Assembly: GCF_031458255.1 (NCBI RefSeq)
Contig: NZ_JAVDYC010000001.1
Location: forward strand, 6,023,001 to 6,087,000
Length of the DNA: 64,000 nucleotides
Source of the DNA: Catenuloplanes niger
GTDB lineage: Bacteria; Actinomycetota; Actinomycetes; Mycobacteriales; Micromonosporaceae
Direction of reading: 5' to 3'
The notes beneath the pieces were generated by a model. That model worked only from the letters and a program-made list of their open reading frames with translations, made no database searches and had not been told where the DNA came from. Below are positions 8,836-18,236 of the stretch, piece after piece. Both the position numbers and the translations under genes were made by a program. Positions within the stretch are counted from its first letter, which is position 1. Each line of letters begins with the position of its first letter.

Positions 8836-8948
8836 TCCTCGCGAAATCATGACGTGTGCGGCAATGCTACTCGCCGGTAACCAAGGGTCGCAGGCCGACG
8901 CCCCTATGGTCCAGCCCACACCTGGGCCGCCGCATGATTTCGCGAGGA
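8836..8948. repeat. 16-bp perfect inverted repeat with 81-bp spacer upstream of fadA
   Basis: TCCTCGCGAAATCATG at 8836-8851 recurs inverted as CATGATTTCGCGAGGA at 8933-8948. The left arm includes part of the fadA ribosome site; the right arm lies 12 bp from the RNase D stop. Two half-sites of a repressor, or a long-range stem in the fadA leader, are both possible. Confidence 0.75.
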
Positions 8949-8959
8949 AGCCGCGTCGC

Positions 8960-10282
8960 TCACTCCTGTGCCGGCAGCGCCTCCGCCAGGCCGTTGGCCA
9001 GCAGGTTCACCTGCCAGTTGCGGGCGTTGTAGCCGCGCAGCGTGTCGCCGACCGTCGCGACGGTGATCTCCTCCGGTGGCGTCCACGCCAGCCGGCGGAT
9101 CGAGTCCGGCGAGATCAGGTTCTCCGGCGGCAGGTTGTGCTGGGCCGCGACCTGCAGCACCACCTCACGGCAGCGAGCCAGCCGGGACGCGGCGGCCGGG
9201 TCCCGATCGGCCCACCGATGCGGTGGCGGCGGACCCTCCATCGGCGGCGAGACCGGCAGCTCCGCGTCGGGCAGCGCCCTGGCCTCGCGCAACGCCTCCA
9301 GCCAGGTCTTGGCCAGCCGGCGCACCGAGCGCCCGCCGAAGCCGGGCACGGTGAGCAGCGTGCGCTCGTCCTGCGGGTCCAGCTCGGCCGCCGCGACGAT
9401 CGCGGCGTCCGGCAGCACCCGGCCCGGAGCGGAGTCCCGGCGGGAGGCGACGGCGTCCCGGGCGTACCAGAGCGCCCGCACCCGCGCCTGGGCACGCTGG
9501 CCCCGGATCCGGTGGATGCCGGAGGTGCGCCGCCACGGGTCGGTCCGCACCTTCGGCGGCTGCCCACCGGAGGCGACCAGCGCGGCGAACTCCTCCGCCG
9601 CCCACTCGGCCTTGCCCTGGCGCTGCAGCTCCTCGGCGAGCACGTCGCGAAGGTCGGTCAGCATCTCCACGTCGAGCGCCGCGTAGGTGAGCCACGACTC
9701 GGGCAGCGGCCGGCTCGACCAGTCCGCCGCCGAGTGATGTTTCTCCAGCGAGTAGCCGAGCAGCGATTCGGTGAGCGCGGCCAGGCCGACCCGCTCGTAC
9801 CCGCCCAGGCGGGCCGCGAGCTCGGTGTCGAACAGCCGCCGTGGACGCAGGCCCAACTCGGCCAGGCAGGGAAGGTCCTGGTTCGCGGCGTGCAGGACCC
9901 ACTCCGCGTCGGCGATCGCCGCGTCCAGCGCACGCAGGTCACCGAGGGGCAGCGGATCGATCAGCACGGTTCCCGCGCCGGCCCGGCGCAGCTGCACCAG
10001 GTAGGCCCGCTGGCTGTAGCGGTATCCGGAGGCGCGCTCCGCGTCGACCGCGACGGGCCCGCTGCCGGCGGCGAACCGGGCGACGGCGTCGTCCAGTTCC
10101 TTACCGCTCTCCACGGGCTTCGGCGTGCCGTCTCGGGGCACGAGCAAAGGGACCGCCCCGCCGGGGGAGGGGTCGGGCCTCACGTCTGACTCCGCCGCCG
10201 GGCGGTCGTCGGCTGGGTTGTGCGGTCCGTCCCCTGCCTGGCGTTGCGTGTCCCGACGGTGCAGGGGTGATTCGTCGGTCAC
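8960..10282 (-). CDS. rnd: Ribonuclease D family 3'-5' exonuclease with HRDC domain
   Basis: A 440-residue RNase D-type protein for 3' trimming of stable RNAs. After a disordered N-terminus of ~55 residues comes a DEDD exonuclease domain: motif I in [13 protein letters not shown], motif II in [14 protein letters not shown] and motif III in [12 protein letters not shown]. An HRDC domain follows (including [13 protein letters not shown]), then a further C-terminal helical region. It is longer than the E. coli enzyme, as usual in actinobacteria. The start is taken as GTG 10282; the poorly conserved N-terminus makes later starts possible. A DUF3000 gene lies 68 bp upstream on the same strand, a neighbourhood often seen in actinobacteria. 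Confidence 0.9.
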   Translation of the reverse strand: MTDESPLHRRDTQRQAGDGPHNPADDRPAAESDVRPDPSPGGAVPLLVPRDGTPKPVESGKELDDAVARFAAGSGPVAVDAERASGYRYSQRAYLVQLRRAGAGTVLIDPLPLGDLRALDAAIADAEWVLHAANQDLPCLAELGLRPRRLFDTELAARLGGYERVGLAALTESLLGYSLEKHHSAADWSSRPLPESWLTYAALDVEMLTDLRDVLAEELQRQGKAEWAAEEFAALVASGGQPPKVRTDPWRRTSGIHRIRGQRAQARVRALWYARDAVASRRDSAPGRVLPDAAIVAAAELDPQDERTLLTVPGFGGRSVRRLAKTWLEALREARALPDAELPVSPPMEGPPPPHRWADRDPAAASRLARCREVVLQVAAQHNLPPENLISPDSIRRLAWTPPEEITVATVGDTLRGYNARNWQVNLLANGLAEALPAQE

Positions 10283-10350
10283 CTTGTAACCCTACGGGTT
10301 GCCGGACGTTAACCCGTCGCTGCGCCTGCGTCGGCGCGTCGGAAAGCGCA

Positions 10351-10920
10351 TCAGCGGCCGAACGGGGAGATCGCGGTCACGCCCGGCGGCGGCAGGCCGG
10401 CCGTCGAGGAGAGCAACGCGCACCAGCCGAGGAGGTGGCCGGTGAGCGCGTGTTCCGAGTCGTCGAGCGGGGTCCAGGACGCCCGCAGCTCGATGTCCGC
10501 CGTGGCCGGTGGCCCGGCCAGGTCACCGAACCGGGTGGAGGTGGTCTGCGTGACCGTGCCGGCCAGCGCGGCGTGCCCGGCGCCGTGACTCTCCAGCGCG
10601 TCCGTGAGCCAGGTCCAGGCCACGGCCGGGAGCAGCGGATCCGCGGCCAGCTCCGGTTCGAGCTCCGCGGTCACGTAGCTGACCAGCCGCAACCGGCCCT
10701 GCCATGCCTCGTGGCCGGCCGGGTCGTACAGCAGGACGAGACGGCCGGTCGCCACCTCGTCGCCGTCGCGCAGCACCGTGGCGCTCAACGCGAACGCGTA
10801 AGGAGCCAGCCGCTGTGGAGCGGTGACCTCCTCCAGCAGGATCTCCGGGCGGGGGGTGGCGGCGCGCAGGCCGGCTACGGCACGCGCGAACGTCTCCGGG
10901 AGAACGGTCGAGGGTGCCAT
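10351..10920 (-). CDS. DUF3000 domain-containing protein
   Basis: A 189-residue cytoplasmic protein matching the actinobacterial DUF3000 family along its whole length (for example [22 protein letters not shown], split here as RPEILLEE and [12 protein letters not shown], and [14 protein letters not shown]). No catalytic motif is recognisable and the family has no assigned function. It is divergent from hemE, with 165 bp between the starts, and upstream of RNase D on the same strand. The ATG at 10920 has only a weak AGG upstream. Confidence 0.88.
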   Translation of the reverse strand: MAPSTVLPETFARAVAGLRAATPRPEILLEEVTAPQRLAPYAFALSATVLRDGDEVATGRLVLLYDPAGHEAWQGRLRLVSYVTAELEPELAADPLLPAVAWTWLTDALESHGAGHAALAGTVTQTTSTRFGDLAGPPATADIELRASWTPLDDSEHALTGHLLGWCALLSSTAGLPPPGVTAISPFGR

Positions 10921-11085
10921 GTCCGCAGCCTAAGCGCGGGCCTTACGCGTTCGGCACCCGGCGCGCCGGGGCCATCGGCGTCGATCGTGTCGCGGCCGTC
11001 CGTTGTGCGCGGTCCCGGCAACGGACGGGCCCCGCCGCGACGAACCGTCAGGTGTGGCGGAACCGGTTGTCGGAGGCGTGCGAGC

Positions 11086-12171
11086 ATGGAGGGGATGACG
11101 ACCACAGCATCGGGCGCCGCCCGCGCCTCCTCCCAGGTCCCGGCCACCGCAGACTCCGCGTTCGTGCGCGCGGCCCGGGGCGGTGCGGTGCCGCACACGC
11201 CCGTGTGGTTCATGCGCCAGGCCGGCCGGTCGCTCCCGGAGTACCGCAAGGTCCGTGAGGGCATCCCGATGCTGGAGTCCTGCCGCCGGCCCGAGCTGGT
11301 GGCGGAGATCACGCTGCAACCGGTCCGCCGGCACGGCGTGGACGCGGCGATCTTCTTCAGCGACATCGTGGTCCCGATCGCGGCCGCCGGCATCGATCTC
11401 GACATCGTCGCGGGCACCGGCCCGGTGATCGCCGAGCCGATCCGCACCGCCGCCGACGTGGAGCGGCTACGGCCGATCACGATCGACGACGTCTCGTTCG
11501 TGGACGAGGCGGTCCGGCTGCTCACCGCCGAGCTCGGCGCGACGCCGCTGATCGGGTTCGCGGGCGCGCCGTTCACGCTGGCCAGCTACCTGATCGAGGG
11601 CGGGCCGTCGCGCACGTACACCCGCACCAAGGCGATGATGTACGGCGCGCCCGACCTGTGGAACGCGCTGCTGGACCGGCTCGCGGACATCACGCACGAG
11701 TTCCTCCGGGTGCAGATCGCGGCCGGTGTCTCCGCGGTCCAGCTCTTCGACTCGTGGGCCGGGGCGCTGTCCGAGGCCGACTACCGCCACTACGTGCTGC
11801 CCCACTCGCGCAAGGTGCTGTCCGGGCTGGCCGACGCGGGCGTGCCCCGCATCCACTTCGGCGTCGGCACCGCGCTGCTGCTCGGCGCGATGGGCGAGGC
11901 CGGGGCGGACGTGGTCGGGGTGGACTGGCGAACCCCGCTGGACGTCGCCGTGACGCAGGTCGGCGCCGGCAAGGCCGTGCAGGGCAACCTCGACCCGGCC
12001 GTCCTCTTCGCACCGTGGCCGGTCGTCGAACAGCACGTGCGCCGCATCCTCGGCGAGGGCCGCGCCGCTCCCGGGCACGTCTTCAACCTGGGCCACGGCG
12101 TGCTGCCGGACACCGACCCGGACGTGCTCACCCGCGTCGTCGAGCTGGTCCACACGGCCTCCGCGCGGTAA
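11086..12171 (+). CDS. hemE: Uroporphyrinogen decarboxylase
   Basis: A 361-residue enzyme converting uroporphyrinogen III to coproporphyrinogen III in heme synthesis. It carries the N-terminal signature [16 protein letters not shown] with substrate-binding arginines, FSDIVVP, the second signature [12 protein letters not shown] and the C-terminal [12 protein letters not shown]. The start is ATG 11086 because GGAGG lies 9 nt upstream. A second ATG at 11095 is only three codons later and its nearest purine run is too close. It is followed 8 bp later by a flavin reductase gene and then by hemG and hemQ, so the region holds the coproporphyrin-dependent heme branch typical of Gram-positive bacteria. 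Confidence 0.97.
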   Translation: MEGMTTTASGAARASSQVPATADSAFVRAARGGAVPHTPVWFMRQAGRSLPEYRKVREGIPMLESCRRPELVAEITLQPVRRHGVDAAIFFSDIVVPIAAAGIDLDIVAGTGPVIAEPIRTAADVERLRPITIDDVSFVDEAVRLLTAELGATPLIGFAGAPFTLASYLIEGGPSRTYTRTKAMMYGAPDLWNALLDRLADITHEFLRVQIAAGVSAVQLFDSWAGALSEADYRHYVLPHSRKVLSGLADAGVPRIHFGVGTALLLGAMGEAGADVVGVDWRTPLDVAVTQVGAGKAVQGNLDPAVLFAPWPVVEQHVRRILGEGRAAPGHVFNLGHGVLPDTDPDVLTRVVELVHTASAR

Positions 12172-12179
12172 CCGCGGCC

Positions 12180-12674
12180 ATGGTCGAGCTGCCGCGGGTC
12201 CCCGAGGACGAGCCGGCGCTGCGTGCCGCGTTCTCCCGGTTCCCCAGCGGCGTCGTCGCGGTCGCGGCACTCGTCGACGGCGAACCGGCCGGCATGTCGG
12301 CCAGCTCGTTCACGTCCGTCTCGCTCGACCCGCCGCTGGTCTCGGTGAACGCGCACGTCAAGTCCGCCACCTGGGCACGCCTCGCGGACCGGTCACGCCT
12401 CGGCCTGAGCGTGCTCAGCGAGGACCAGGCGGACATCTGCCGCCGCCTCGCCACCCGCGGCCGCACCGACCGCTTCGCCGGCGTCCCCTGGGCCGCCACC
12501 GGCACCGGCGCGGTCTTCGTCGAGGGCGCCACCGCCTGGCTGGAGTGCGAGGTCACCCAGCGGGTCCCGGCCGGCGACCACGAGATCGTCGTGCTCCGCC
12601 TGCGCGCGGTCGCCACCATGCCGGACCGCCCACCGCTGATCTTCCACGCGAGCGCGTTCCACCGCCTCGCCTGA
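12180..12674 (+). CDS. Flavin reductase-like FMN-binding protein
   Basis: A 164-residue protein of the flavin reductase (split-barrel, FMN-binding) family. Typical features are FSRFPSGVVAVAALVDGEPAG, given here as FSRFPSGVVAVAAL, then GMSASSFTSVSLDPPLVSVN, here GMSASSFTSVSLDPPL, and a C-terminal LIFHASAFHRL. It probably supplies reduced flavin to a monooxygenase; no partner is adjacent. The ATG begins 8 bp after hemE, so it is probably co-transcribed with it. A role in heme metabolism is possible but unsupported. Confidence 0.85.
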   Translation: MVELPRVPEDEPALRAAFSRFPSGVVAVAALVDGEPAGMSASSFTSVSLDPPLVSVNAHVKSATWARLADRSRLGLSVLSEDQADICRRLATRGRTDRFAGVPWAATGTGAVFVEGATAWLECEVTQRVPAGDHEIVVLRLRAVATMPDRPPLIFHASAFHRLA

Positions 12675-13536
12675 CCGCGAACGCCGCTGCTCTCCCCGTT
12701 CCCGGCGTGGTCGGTTCTCTACGTTCCGGCGTGGTCCGGCCCGCACGGACCCGCGAGCACCGAGCCGGACCGGGCGACCTCAACCCCGATTTTCCCGCTT
12801 CCGGCGGGGTGCGGCCCGCATGCTCCCGCGGGCCAACCGGGCGGTCCACTCAACTTCGCTGGCGCTCCGTTCGCTCCCCGCCGCGGAGCCGGTGCCGCCG
12901 GCCAAGAGCGGCACGACCTCCGTGCGGGCACCGGCCGCCGGCCGCTTCCGTGCCGCCGGCCCGGACCACCGCCGTCGGCCGGTGCCGCGAGCACAGTGTT
13001 CGGCGCGGTCCGATCGGTCACGGTAATTCGCGGTTGTCCACAGGCCTGGCCCGGTGCGGGTGGTGCCGGGCAAGGTGGATTCGTGGTCGACCGCTCGCTC
13101 CGGCGCGTTGTGGGCTGTGTCGAGGGTTGTGGGCTGTGTCGAGGCAGGAGGGGATCGGTGGTTGGCCACACGGTTCGGCGTTGTGCGGGCTGTGTCAGGC
13201 AGGAGAGGTCGGTGGTTGGCCACGCGGTGCGGTGCGGGATGTGCCGGAGCAAGAGGGTCCGCGGTTCCGACCCGACCCGGCCCGGTGCGGCGCGGTGTTG
13301 GTTGCCGGGTAAGGCGCGCTGCGATGTTGGTGGCCTGGCGCGGTGCTGGGTGCTGGGCGACGGGCGCGGTGCGCCGCGGTGCCGGTGAGGCGCGTTCGTG
13401 GGTGACGAGTGGGTGTGGCGGCCGGGGTGCGCGGGCGGCGTGGTCGGGGGCCGGGCACCGGTGGCCGGGAGGGCGAAGGTCATGTGGGAGATGGGCCACC
13501 CGGCCCGGTGAGTGACCGAGGGGAGGTGGCAGGCTG
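12675..13536. other. Gene-free region with dispersed repeat copy B and degenerate duplications
   Basis: No convincing gene. It contains copy B of the dispersed repeat. From about 13030 (TTGTCCACAGGCCTGG) it resembles the leader of the AbiEi-like gene at 1980, including a GGATTCGTGGTCGACC stretch, so it could be the relic of a similar locus. Imperfect direct duplications follow (around 13128 and 13180, each ending GGTGGTTGGCCAC). Confidence 0.55.
12792..12840 (+). repeat. Dispersed intergenic repeat, copy B (core)
   Basis: TTCCCGCTTCCGGCGGGG, a spacer, then CCCGCATGCTCCCGCGGGC and AACCGG. Similarity to copy C continues for about 120 bp (shared CGGAGCCGGT and CGGCACGACC). Similarity to copy A reappears at about 13005-13050. 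It starts 117 bp after the flavin reductase stop, in the same orientation. Confidence 0.8.
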
Positions 13537-15312
13537 GTGAGCATGGGCAACGAGCGGGTTGCGGTGGTCGGGGGCGGCATCGCGGGGGTTGCGGCGGCGT
13601 TGCGGCTGCGGGAGCGGCTGGGGCCCGACGCGACGATCACGATCTTCGAGCAGGGTGCCGCGCTCGGCGGGAAGTTGCGGACCGGTGAGCTGGCCGGTGG
13701 CGTGCAGGAGCTGGGGGCGGAGACCTTCCTGGCGGGTGATCCGGCGGGTGGCGAGTCGGCCGCGGTGTCGCTGGCCCGGCGGGCCGGTCTGGGCGATCGG
13801 CTGGTGCATCCCGGGACGACACAGGCCGCGCTGGTGATCGGCGGCGTGCTGACCGGCATCCCCGGTGGGACGCTGATGGGCGTGCCGGAGGACGCGGCGC
13901 AGGTCGCGTCCGTGGCCCGGGTCGTCGAGGGCCGCGACCCGGATCAGGGCCGGCCGCTGCTGGGCGACGGCGAGGACGTGGCGATCGGCGCGCTGACCCG
14001 GCGCCGGTTCGGCGACGAGGTGGTGGACCGGCTGGTCGATCCGCTGCTGGGCGGCGTCTACGCGGGCCGCGCCGACGAACTGTCCCTGGACATGACGGTG
14101 CCGGGACTGGCCCGCGCGGCACGCACCGAGCACACCCTGACCGCCGCGGTGAAGGCGGCCAAGGCCGCCGCGGCACGCGCCCGAGCCGCCGGCGCCGCCG
14201 CACCGGCCGGAGCAGCGCAGACCGCCGCCGCCCAGGCCGGAGTAGCGCAGGTCGCCGCCGCCCAGCCGGGAGACCGGCGGGCCGCCGCGGAGACGGGAAG
14301 CGCGCAGACGGATGTCACGCGGGCCGCGGCGCGGGCAGCGGTCGCACTGACGGACGCCGCGCAGACGGACGTCACGCGGACCGGAGCCGCGGCGCGGGCA
14401 GCGGTCGCACAGACGGATGCCGCGCAGTCGGAGGACGCGTCCGCCGCCGCGCAGGTGGGTGGTGCGCGAGCGGGAGGTGCGCCGGCCGGGACCGCGCACG
14501 GTGCCACCGGGCGGGCCGGGGCGGCGCCGATCTTCGCCACTGTGGACGGTGGGCTGAGTCGGCTGGTCGAGGCGGTGGCGGACGCGGCTAAGGCGGAGGT
14601 GCGGCTGGGGCTGCCGGTGCGGGCGCTGGAACGCGCCGGTGACGGTGGCTGGGTGCTGACCGTCGGGGCGGCGAACTCGAGTGCCGCGGCGGAGCGCCAC
14701 CGGGTGGACGCGGTCGTGCTGGCGGTGCCGGCGAAGGCGGCGGCACGGCTGCTGGGCGGCGTGGACGCGAGCGTCTCGGGCGTGGTCGGCGGGTTGGACT
14801 ACGCGAGCATCGCGCTGATCAACATGGCGTTGCCGGCGGCGGAGCTGCCGCACCTGTCGGGGCTGTTGATTCCGCCGGTCGAAGGGCTGCTGATCAAGGC
14901 GGCGACGTTCTTCGGCGTGAAGTGGCCGCATCTACGGCGGGCGGACGGCGTGGTGCAGGTGCGCACGTCGGTGGGACGCTACGGCGAGGAGCATCTGCTG
15001 CAGCGGGACGACGCGGAGCTGGTGACGACCGCGCACGCGGAGTTGTCGCGGTTGCTGGGCGGCGCGCTGCCGGCACCGGTCGACTCGATCGTGCAGCGGT
15101 GGGGCGGGGCGTTGCCGCAGTACGCGCCGGGCCACCGGGCACGGATCACGTCGGCCCGGGAAACTCTGCGGGCCGCGCATCCGACCATTGTGCTGGCGGG
15201 CGCGGCCTACGACGGCGTGGGCATCCCGCTCTGCGTGCGGTCCGGGGAGAGCGCGGCCGACGAAGTGGCAGACGTTGTGCAGGCAAGCGACAGGAGCAGG
15301 GAGAACGCATGA
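13537..15312 (+). CDS. hemG: Protoporphyrinogen/coproporphyrinogen oxidase (HemG/HemY, CgoX) with Ala-rich insertion
   Basis: A 591-residue FAD-dependent oxidase of late heme synthesis. The N-terminus has the dinucleotide-binding motif [15 protein letters not shown] and the [18 protein letters not shown] region. The C-terminus has VILAG-type FAD closure ([17 protein letters not shown]). Relatives are usually about 450-490 residues; here residues ~206-329 are an Ala/Thr/Gln-rich low-complexity insertion with internal duplication ([14 protein letters not shown]-like units). The enzyme domains on both sides look complete. The start is GTG 13537 with GGGAGG 10 nt upstream; ATG 13543 is an alternative. 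The stop overlaps hemQ (ATGA), so the two are coupled. Confidence 0.93.
   Translation: MSMGNERVAVVGGGIAGVAAALRLRERLGPDATITIFEQGAALGGKLRTGELAGGVQELGAETFLAGDPAGGESAAVSLARRAGLGDRLVHPGTTQAALVIGGVLTGIPGGTLMGVPEDAAQVASVARVVEGRDPDQGRPLLGDGEDVAIGALTRRRFGDEVVDRLVDPLLGGVYAGRADELSLDMTVPGLARAARTEHTLTAAVKAAKAAAARARAAGAAAPAGAAQTAAAQAGVAQVAAAQPGDRRAAAETGSAQTDVTRAAARAAVALTDAAQTDVTRTGAAARAAVAQTDAAQSEDASAAAQVGGARAGGAPAGTAHGATGRAGAAPIFATVDGGLSRLVEAVADAAKAEVRLGLPVRALERAGDGGWVLTVGAANSSAAAERHRVDAVVLAVPAKAAARLLGGVDASVSGVVGGLDYASIALINMALPAAELPHLSGLLIPPVEGLLIKAATFFGVKWPHLRRADGVVQVRTSVGRYGEEHLLQRDDAELVTTAHAELSRLLGGALPAPVDSIVQRWGGALPQYAPGHRARITSARETLRAAHPTIVLAGAAYDGVGIPLCVRSGESAADEVADVVQASDRSRENA
14155..14524 (+). repeat. 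Low-complexity in-frame expansion inside hemG
   Basis: Encodes about 120 Ala-rich residues. Two near-identical blocks (one with GCGCAGACGGATGTCACGCG, the other with GCGCAGACGGACGTCACGCG) show recent duplication. The reading frame is preserved throughout. Confidence 0.8.
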
Positions 15313-16010
15313 GCGAGCAGACGAACGCGGCGCGGATCAAGGAACTGAACGCGAGCATCCGGTACACGATGTGGTCGGTGTTCAGGGCCGAGACGTTGCT
15401 GCCGGCGCTGCGCGACGATCTGGGCGCCGAGGTGGACGTGCTCTTCGAGCAACTCGAGGCGAAGGGCGTGGTGATCCGGGGCACGTACGACGTGTCCGGT
15501 CTGCGTGCGGACGCCGACCTGATGATCTGGTGGCACGCGGAGTCGAGCGACGCGCTGCAGGAGGCCTACTCGCTGTTCCGCCGCACCGCGCTCGGCCGGC
15601 ACCTGAGCCCGGTCTGGTCGCAGATGGCGCTGCACCGGCCGGCCGAGTTCAACCGCAGCCACATCCCGGCGTTCCTGGCCGGCGAGGAGGCCCGGCCGTA
15701 CCTCTGCGTCTACCCGTTCGTGCGCTCCTACGAGTGGTACCTGCTGCCCGACGAGGAGCGGCGCGACCTGCTGCGTGAGCACGGGCAGATGGCGCGCGGC
15801 TACCCGGACGTGCGGGCCAACACGGTCGCGTCGTTCGCGCTGGGCGACTACGAGTGGATGCTGGCGTTCGAGGCGGACGAGCTGCACCGGATCGTGGACC
15901 TGATGCGCGACCTGCGCGCGTCCGGCGCACGGCGGCACGTCCGCGAGGAGGTGCCGTTCTACACCGGCCGCCGCCGCTCGATCGCGGAGATCGCGGCGTC
16001 GCTGCCGTAA
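15309..16010 (+). CDS. hemQ: Coproheme decarboxylase HemQ (chlorite dismutase family)
   Basis: A 233-residue HemQ/ChdC that decarboxylates coproheme III to heme b in the Gram-positive pathway. Family hallmarks include [10 protein letters not shown] near the N-terminus, [20 protein letters not shown] (seen as [15 protein letters not shown] and IWWHA), [13 protein letters not shown] carrying the Tyr linked to decarboxylation, and [20 protein letters not shown]. It is coupled to hemG by a 4-nt overlap. A strong hairpin follows within 26 bp of the stop and separates it from the convergent pectate lyase gene. Confidence 0.96.
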   Translation: MSEQTNAARIKELNASIRYTMWSVFRAETLLPALRDDLGAEVDVLFEQLEAKGVVIRGTYDVSGLRADADLMIWWHAESSDALQEAYSLFRRTALGRHLSPVWSQMALHRPAEFNRSHIPAFLAGEEARPYLCVYPFVRSYEWYLLPDEERRDLLREHGQMARGYPDVRANTVASFALGDYEWMLAFEADELHRIVDLMRDLRASGARRHVREEVPFYTGRRRSIAEIAASLP

Positions 16011-16035
16011 CGACGGCGGCGACGGACACGGCGAA

Positions 16036-16064
16036 CGGGGGTACGGGCGGAACCCGTACCCCCG
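16036..16064. terminator. Bidirectional hairpin between hemQ and pectate lyase
   Basis: A perfect 12-bp stem (CGGGGGTACGGG with CCCGTACCCCCG) and 5-nt loop between two convergent genes, 26 bp from the hemQ stop and 12 bp from the lyase stop. There is no clear T tract, as is common in high-GC actinobacteria. Confidence 0.8.
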
Positions 16065-16076
16065 AAGGCTCTGGAT

Positions 16077-17090
16077 CTAGATCTTGCCGGTGCCGGCCTG
16101 CGCGGTGACGATGGACTTCACCGAGCTGGGCGTGTCACAGGTGTAGGAGTAGGGGATCGAGGCGACGCTGCCGCCGGTCTGACCGGCGCCGGAGTTGACC
16201 TTGTGGTTGTTGCGCGCCACCAGCGAGCCCGCGTCGGACGAGCCCTCACCCAGGTGGTACGGGTCCTCGACGTTCTCGAAGTAGTTGCACTCGACGAGCA
16301 CGCCCGCGTTCTCGGTGGACGCGACGCCGTAGTCACCGATGTTGCTGTAGTAGTTGTTGAACACGTGCACCGGGTTGCCGAAGCGGACCCGCGGGTTGCG
16401 CTGACCGGTGCCGTCGAACCAGTTGTGGTGGTACGTCACCTTCAGCTTGCCGGTGTCCTCGGCGGAGTTGTCGTCGCTGTGGCCGAGCAGCATGTTCTTG
16501 TCGTGGTCGTGGCTGTGCACGTACGACACGGTGATGAAGTTGCTGGTCCGCTTGATGTCGAGCAGCCCGTCGTAGCCGTTCGCCATGTCGAGGTGGTCGA
16601 GCCAGACGTTCGTCGAGTACTGCACGTTGATCGAGTCGTCGGACGCGTTCCGGAAGTTCAGGTTCTGGATGATCACGTTTGTGGCGTTGGCGATGTTCAG
16701 GCCACCGCCGGTGATCGTCGCGTTCGACCCGACACCGCGGATCGTCTTGTTCGAGGCGACCTTCTGCATGCCGCTGATCGAGATCGTGCCGGACACGTTG
16801 ATGACCGCGGCACTGCTCGACTGCATCGCGCTGATCAGGGCGGACGAGGACGTGACGGTGATCGGGGAGGCGTTGCCGCCGCCGGTCGTGCCACCGTTCT
16901 GCGTCGCCCAGCCGACCAGGGCGGGAGCCGCGAGGGTGCCCGTGCCGGCGTCGGCCTGCGGGGTCTCCGCCGCGTTGGCGATCGCGCCCATGCCGGCCAC
17001 GAGTACGGCGGCCGTGAGGCCGGCGCCGATCGCGAGCGGAAGGGCGCGGCGCCGCGACGAGCGGTGCCGGGCCGGAGAGTTGTCCTGCAT
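16077..17090 (-). CDS. Secreted pectate lyase, polysaccharide lyase family 1
   Basis: A 337-residue exported enzyme cleaving polygalacturonate by beta-elimination. The N-terminus has an Arg-rich n-region (RSSRRRALPL) followed by a hydrophobic core and a probable cleavage after AIANA near residue 40. The PL1 parallel beta-helix shows VWLDHLDMANGYDGLLDIK and VTYHHNWFDGTGQRNPRVRFG (first part VTYHHNWFDGTG), which includes the R-x-P-R-x-R-F-G catalytic/Ca-site segment, then VHVFNNYY. ATG 17090 is chosen because AAGGAGG lies just upstream and the signal peptide starts there. It is monocistronic, with a ~250-nt leader. A plant-polymer lifestyle fits the cellobiose cluster at 56445-62241. Confidence 0.93.
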   Translation of the reverse strand: MQDNSPARHRSSRRRALPLAIGAGLTAAVLVAGMGAIANAAETPQADAGTGTLAAPALVGWATQNGGTTGGGNASPITVTSSSALISAMQSSSAAVINVSGTISISGMQKVASNKTIRGVGSNATITGGGLNIANATNVIIQNLNFRNASDDSINVQYSTNVWLDHLDMANGYDGLLDIKRTSNFITVSYVHSHDHDKNMLLGHSDDNSAEDTGKLKVTYHHNWFDGTGQRNPRVRFGNPVHVFNNYYSNIGDYGVASTENAGVLVECNYFENVEDPYHLGEGSSDAGSLVARNNHKVNSGAGQTGGSVASIPYSYTCDTPSSVKSIVTAQAGTGKI

Positions 17091-17323
17091 GTGCCGTTCC
17101 TCCTTCGGTGGGGTGTCCGGGGTGGACTCCCCTCGACGGGAGGCGGTGACCCTGGGTGGCCGTGGGCGCGGCCGATCCGGGCGGTTCGGGTGCAATAGGG
17201 CCACCGCCTGACGCGGCCGGGGCTTCTGCCTGCCCCGGCACCGCGCCATGGGGCGATATTTCCGATCTCGGAGTCATGGGCCGATAGCCCGTTGCGTTAA
17301 CGACTCCGAAACCTTCTGGCCCC

Positions 17324-17353
17324 ACCGTAGGCAGCGTCAGAGATAAGGGTCAA
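17324..17353 (-). promoter_or_regulatory. Putative promoter for the pectate lyase gene
   Basis: On the minus strand TTGACC (17348-17353) and TACGGT (17324-17329) are separated by 18 bp, resembling a housekeeping promoter. The leader downstream contains a 7-bp inverted pair (CGGAGTC about 17266, GACTCCG about 17303) that could be an operator. Confidence 0.45.
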
Positions 17354-18236
17354 TGCATTGGATTTGCAGATTTATTGCGGCAAATCCGGACAAGCGACTC
17401 CGGCCGGTGCGCGATTGGTTCGAGCTGCGCCCGGTTCGGTCCGGTTTCAGCCTAGCGCCCGCCGGCGGCCTTTTGCAGTTGATGCGCGTCGATATGTGCA
17501 GAGCTGGCACGATGCGATGACTCTCCGCACGGATTTCGCCGACTCCGGACCGCCGCATCGCGTCCCCGACCCCGCGGAACCACCCGCGCGGTACGCGGAC
17601 GGCCGGCGCCGATCGCGCAGCGGCGGAACCGGTCGCATGGCGTTCGGGCGGGGCGGCTGGAACCGCCCGCGCGGTATGCGGGTGGCGGTTCCGACAGTGC
17701 AGCGGCGGAACCGCTCGCGTGGTGTTCGGGCAGGAGCGGCCGGAACCGCCCGCGCGGTATGCGGGTGGGCGGCGTCGATCGTGCGGCGGCCGGAACCATC
17801 CGCGCGGCATTCGCCGGGAGCGGCCGGAACCGCCCACGCGGTATGCGGGTGGGCGGCGTCGATCGTGCAGCGGCGGAACCGGCCGCGTGGTGTTCGGGCG
17901 GGAGCGGTGGGAACCACCCGCGTGGCTTGAGGACGGCCGGCGCCGATCGCGCAGCGGCGGAACCGGCTGCGTGGTGTTCGGGCGGGGGCGGTGGGAACCA
18001 TCCGCGTGGCTTGCGGACGGGCGGAGCCGATCGCGCAGCGGTGGAACCGACCGCGTGGTCTTCGGGCGAGACCACCGGGAACCGGCCGCTTGGCATCCGG
18101 CCGGGAATCGCCCGGGATCGTGCAGCGGTTCGAATCGTTCGCGGGGCATCCGCACGGGCGGGCGGATTTCGCGGCGGGCGGGCTCCCGTCGCCGTGGCGG
18201 AGGCCGCGGGAGCGACCGCCACGGCGACGGGACCGT
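17354..18236. repeat. 84-bp tandem array in a gene-free region
   Basis: The landmark CAGCGGCGGAACC recurs at about 17618, 17700, 17784 (variant), 17868, 17952, 18036 and 18123, a spacing of 82-87 bp (mostly exactly 84), giving about seven units over 17576-18140. Each unit has two related halves, each with a GGAACC-N2-3-CGCG segment. Since 84 is 28 codons, frames remain open in several phases, but no ribosome site or non-repetitive protein content supports a gene. Confidence 0.8.

Noticed and set aside
5102-10189. Very long plus-strand open frame opposite fadB, fadA and RNase D
   Set aside because: It is the reverse-strand shadow of three well-supported genes; composition is Arg/Gln/Val-rich and carries no domain.
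17576-18140. Possible CRISPR array
   Set aside because: Units are contiguous tandem repeats with no unique spacers; the same applies to the 24-, 36- and 18-bp arrays. No cas genes are present.
18123-18145. tRNA-like T-arm (GGTTCGAATC)
   Set aside because: It is a diverged unit of the 84-bp array; no acceptor or anticodon stem can be built around it.
17337-18155. Minus-strand frame encoding 28-residue Arg/Pro repeats
   Set aside because: Open only because the repeat is 28 codons long; no ribosome site and no unique sequence except shadowed promoter DNA.
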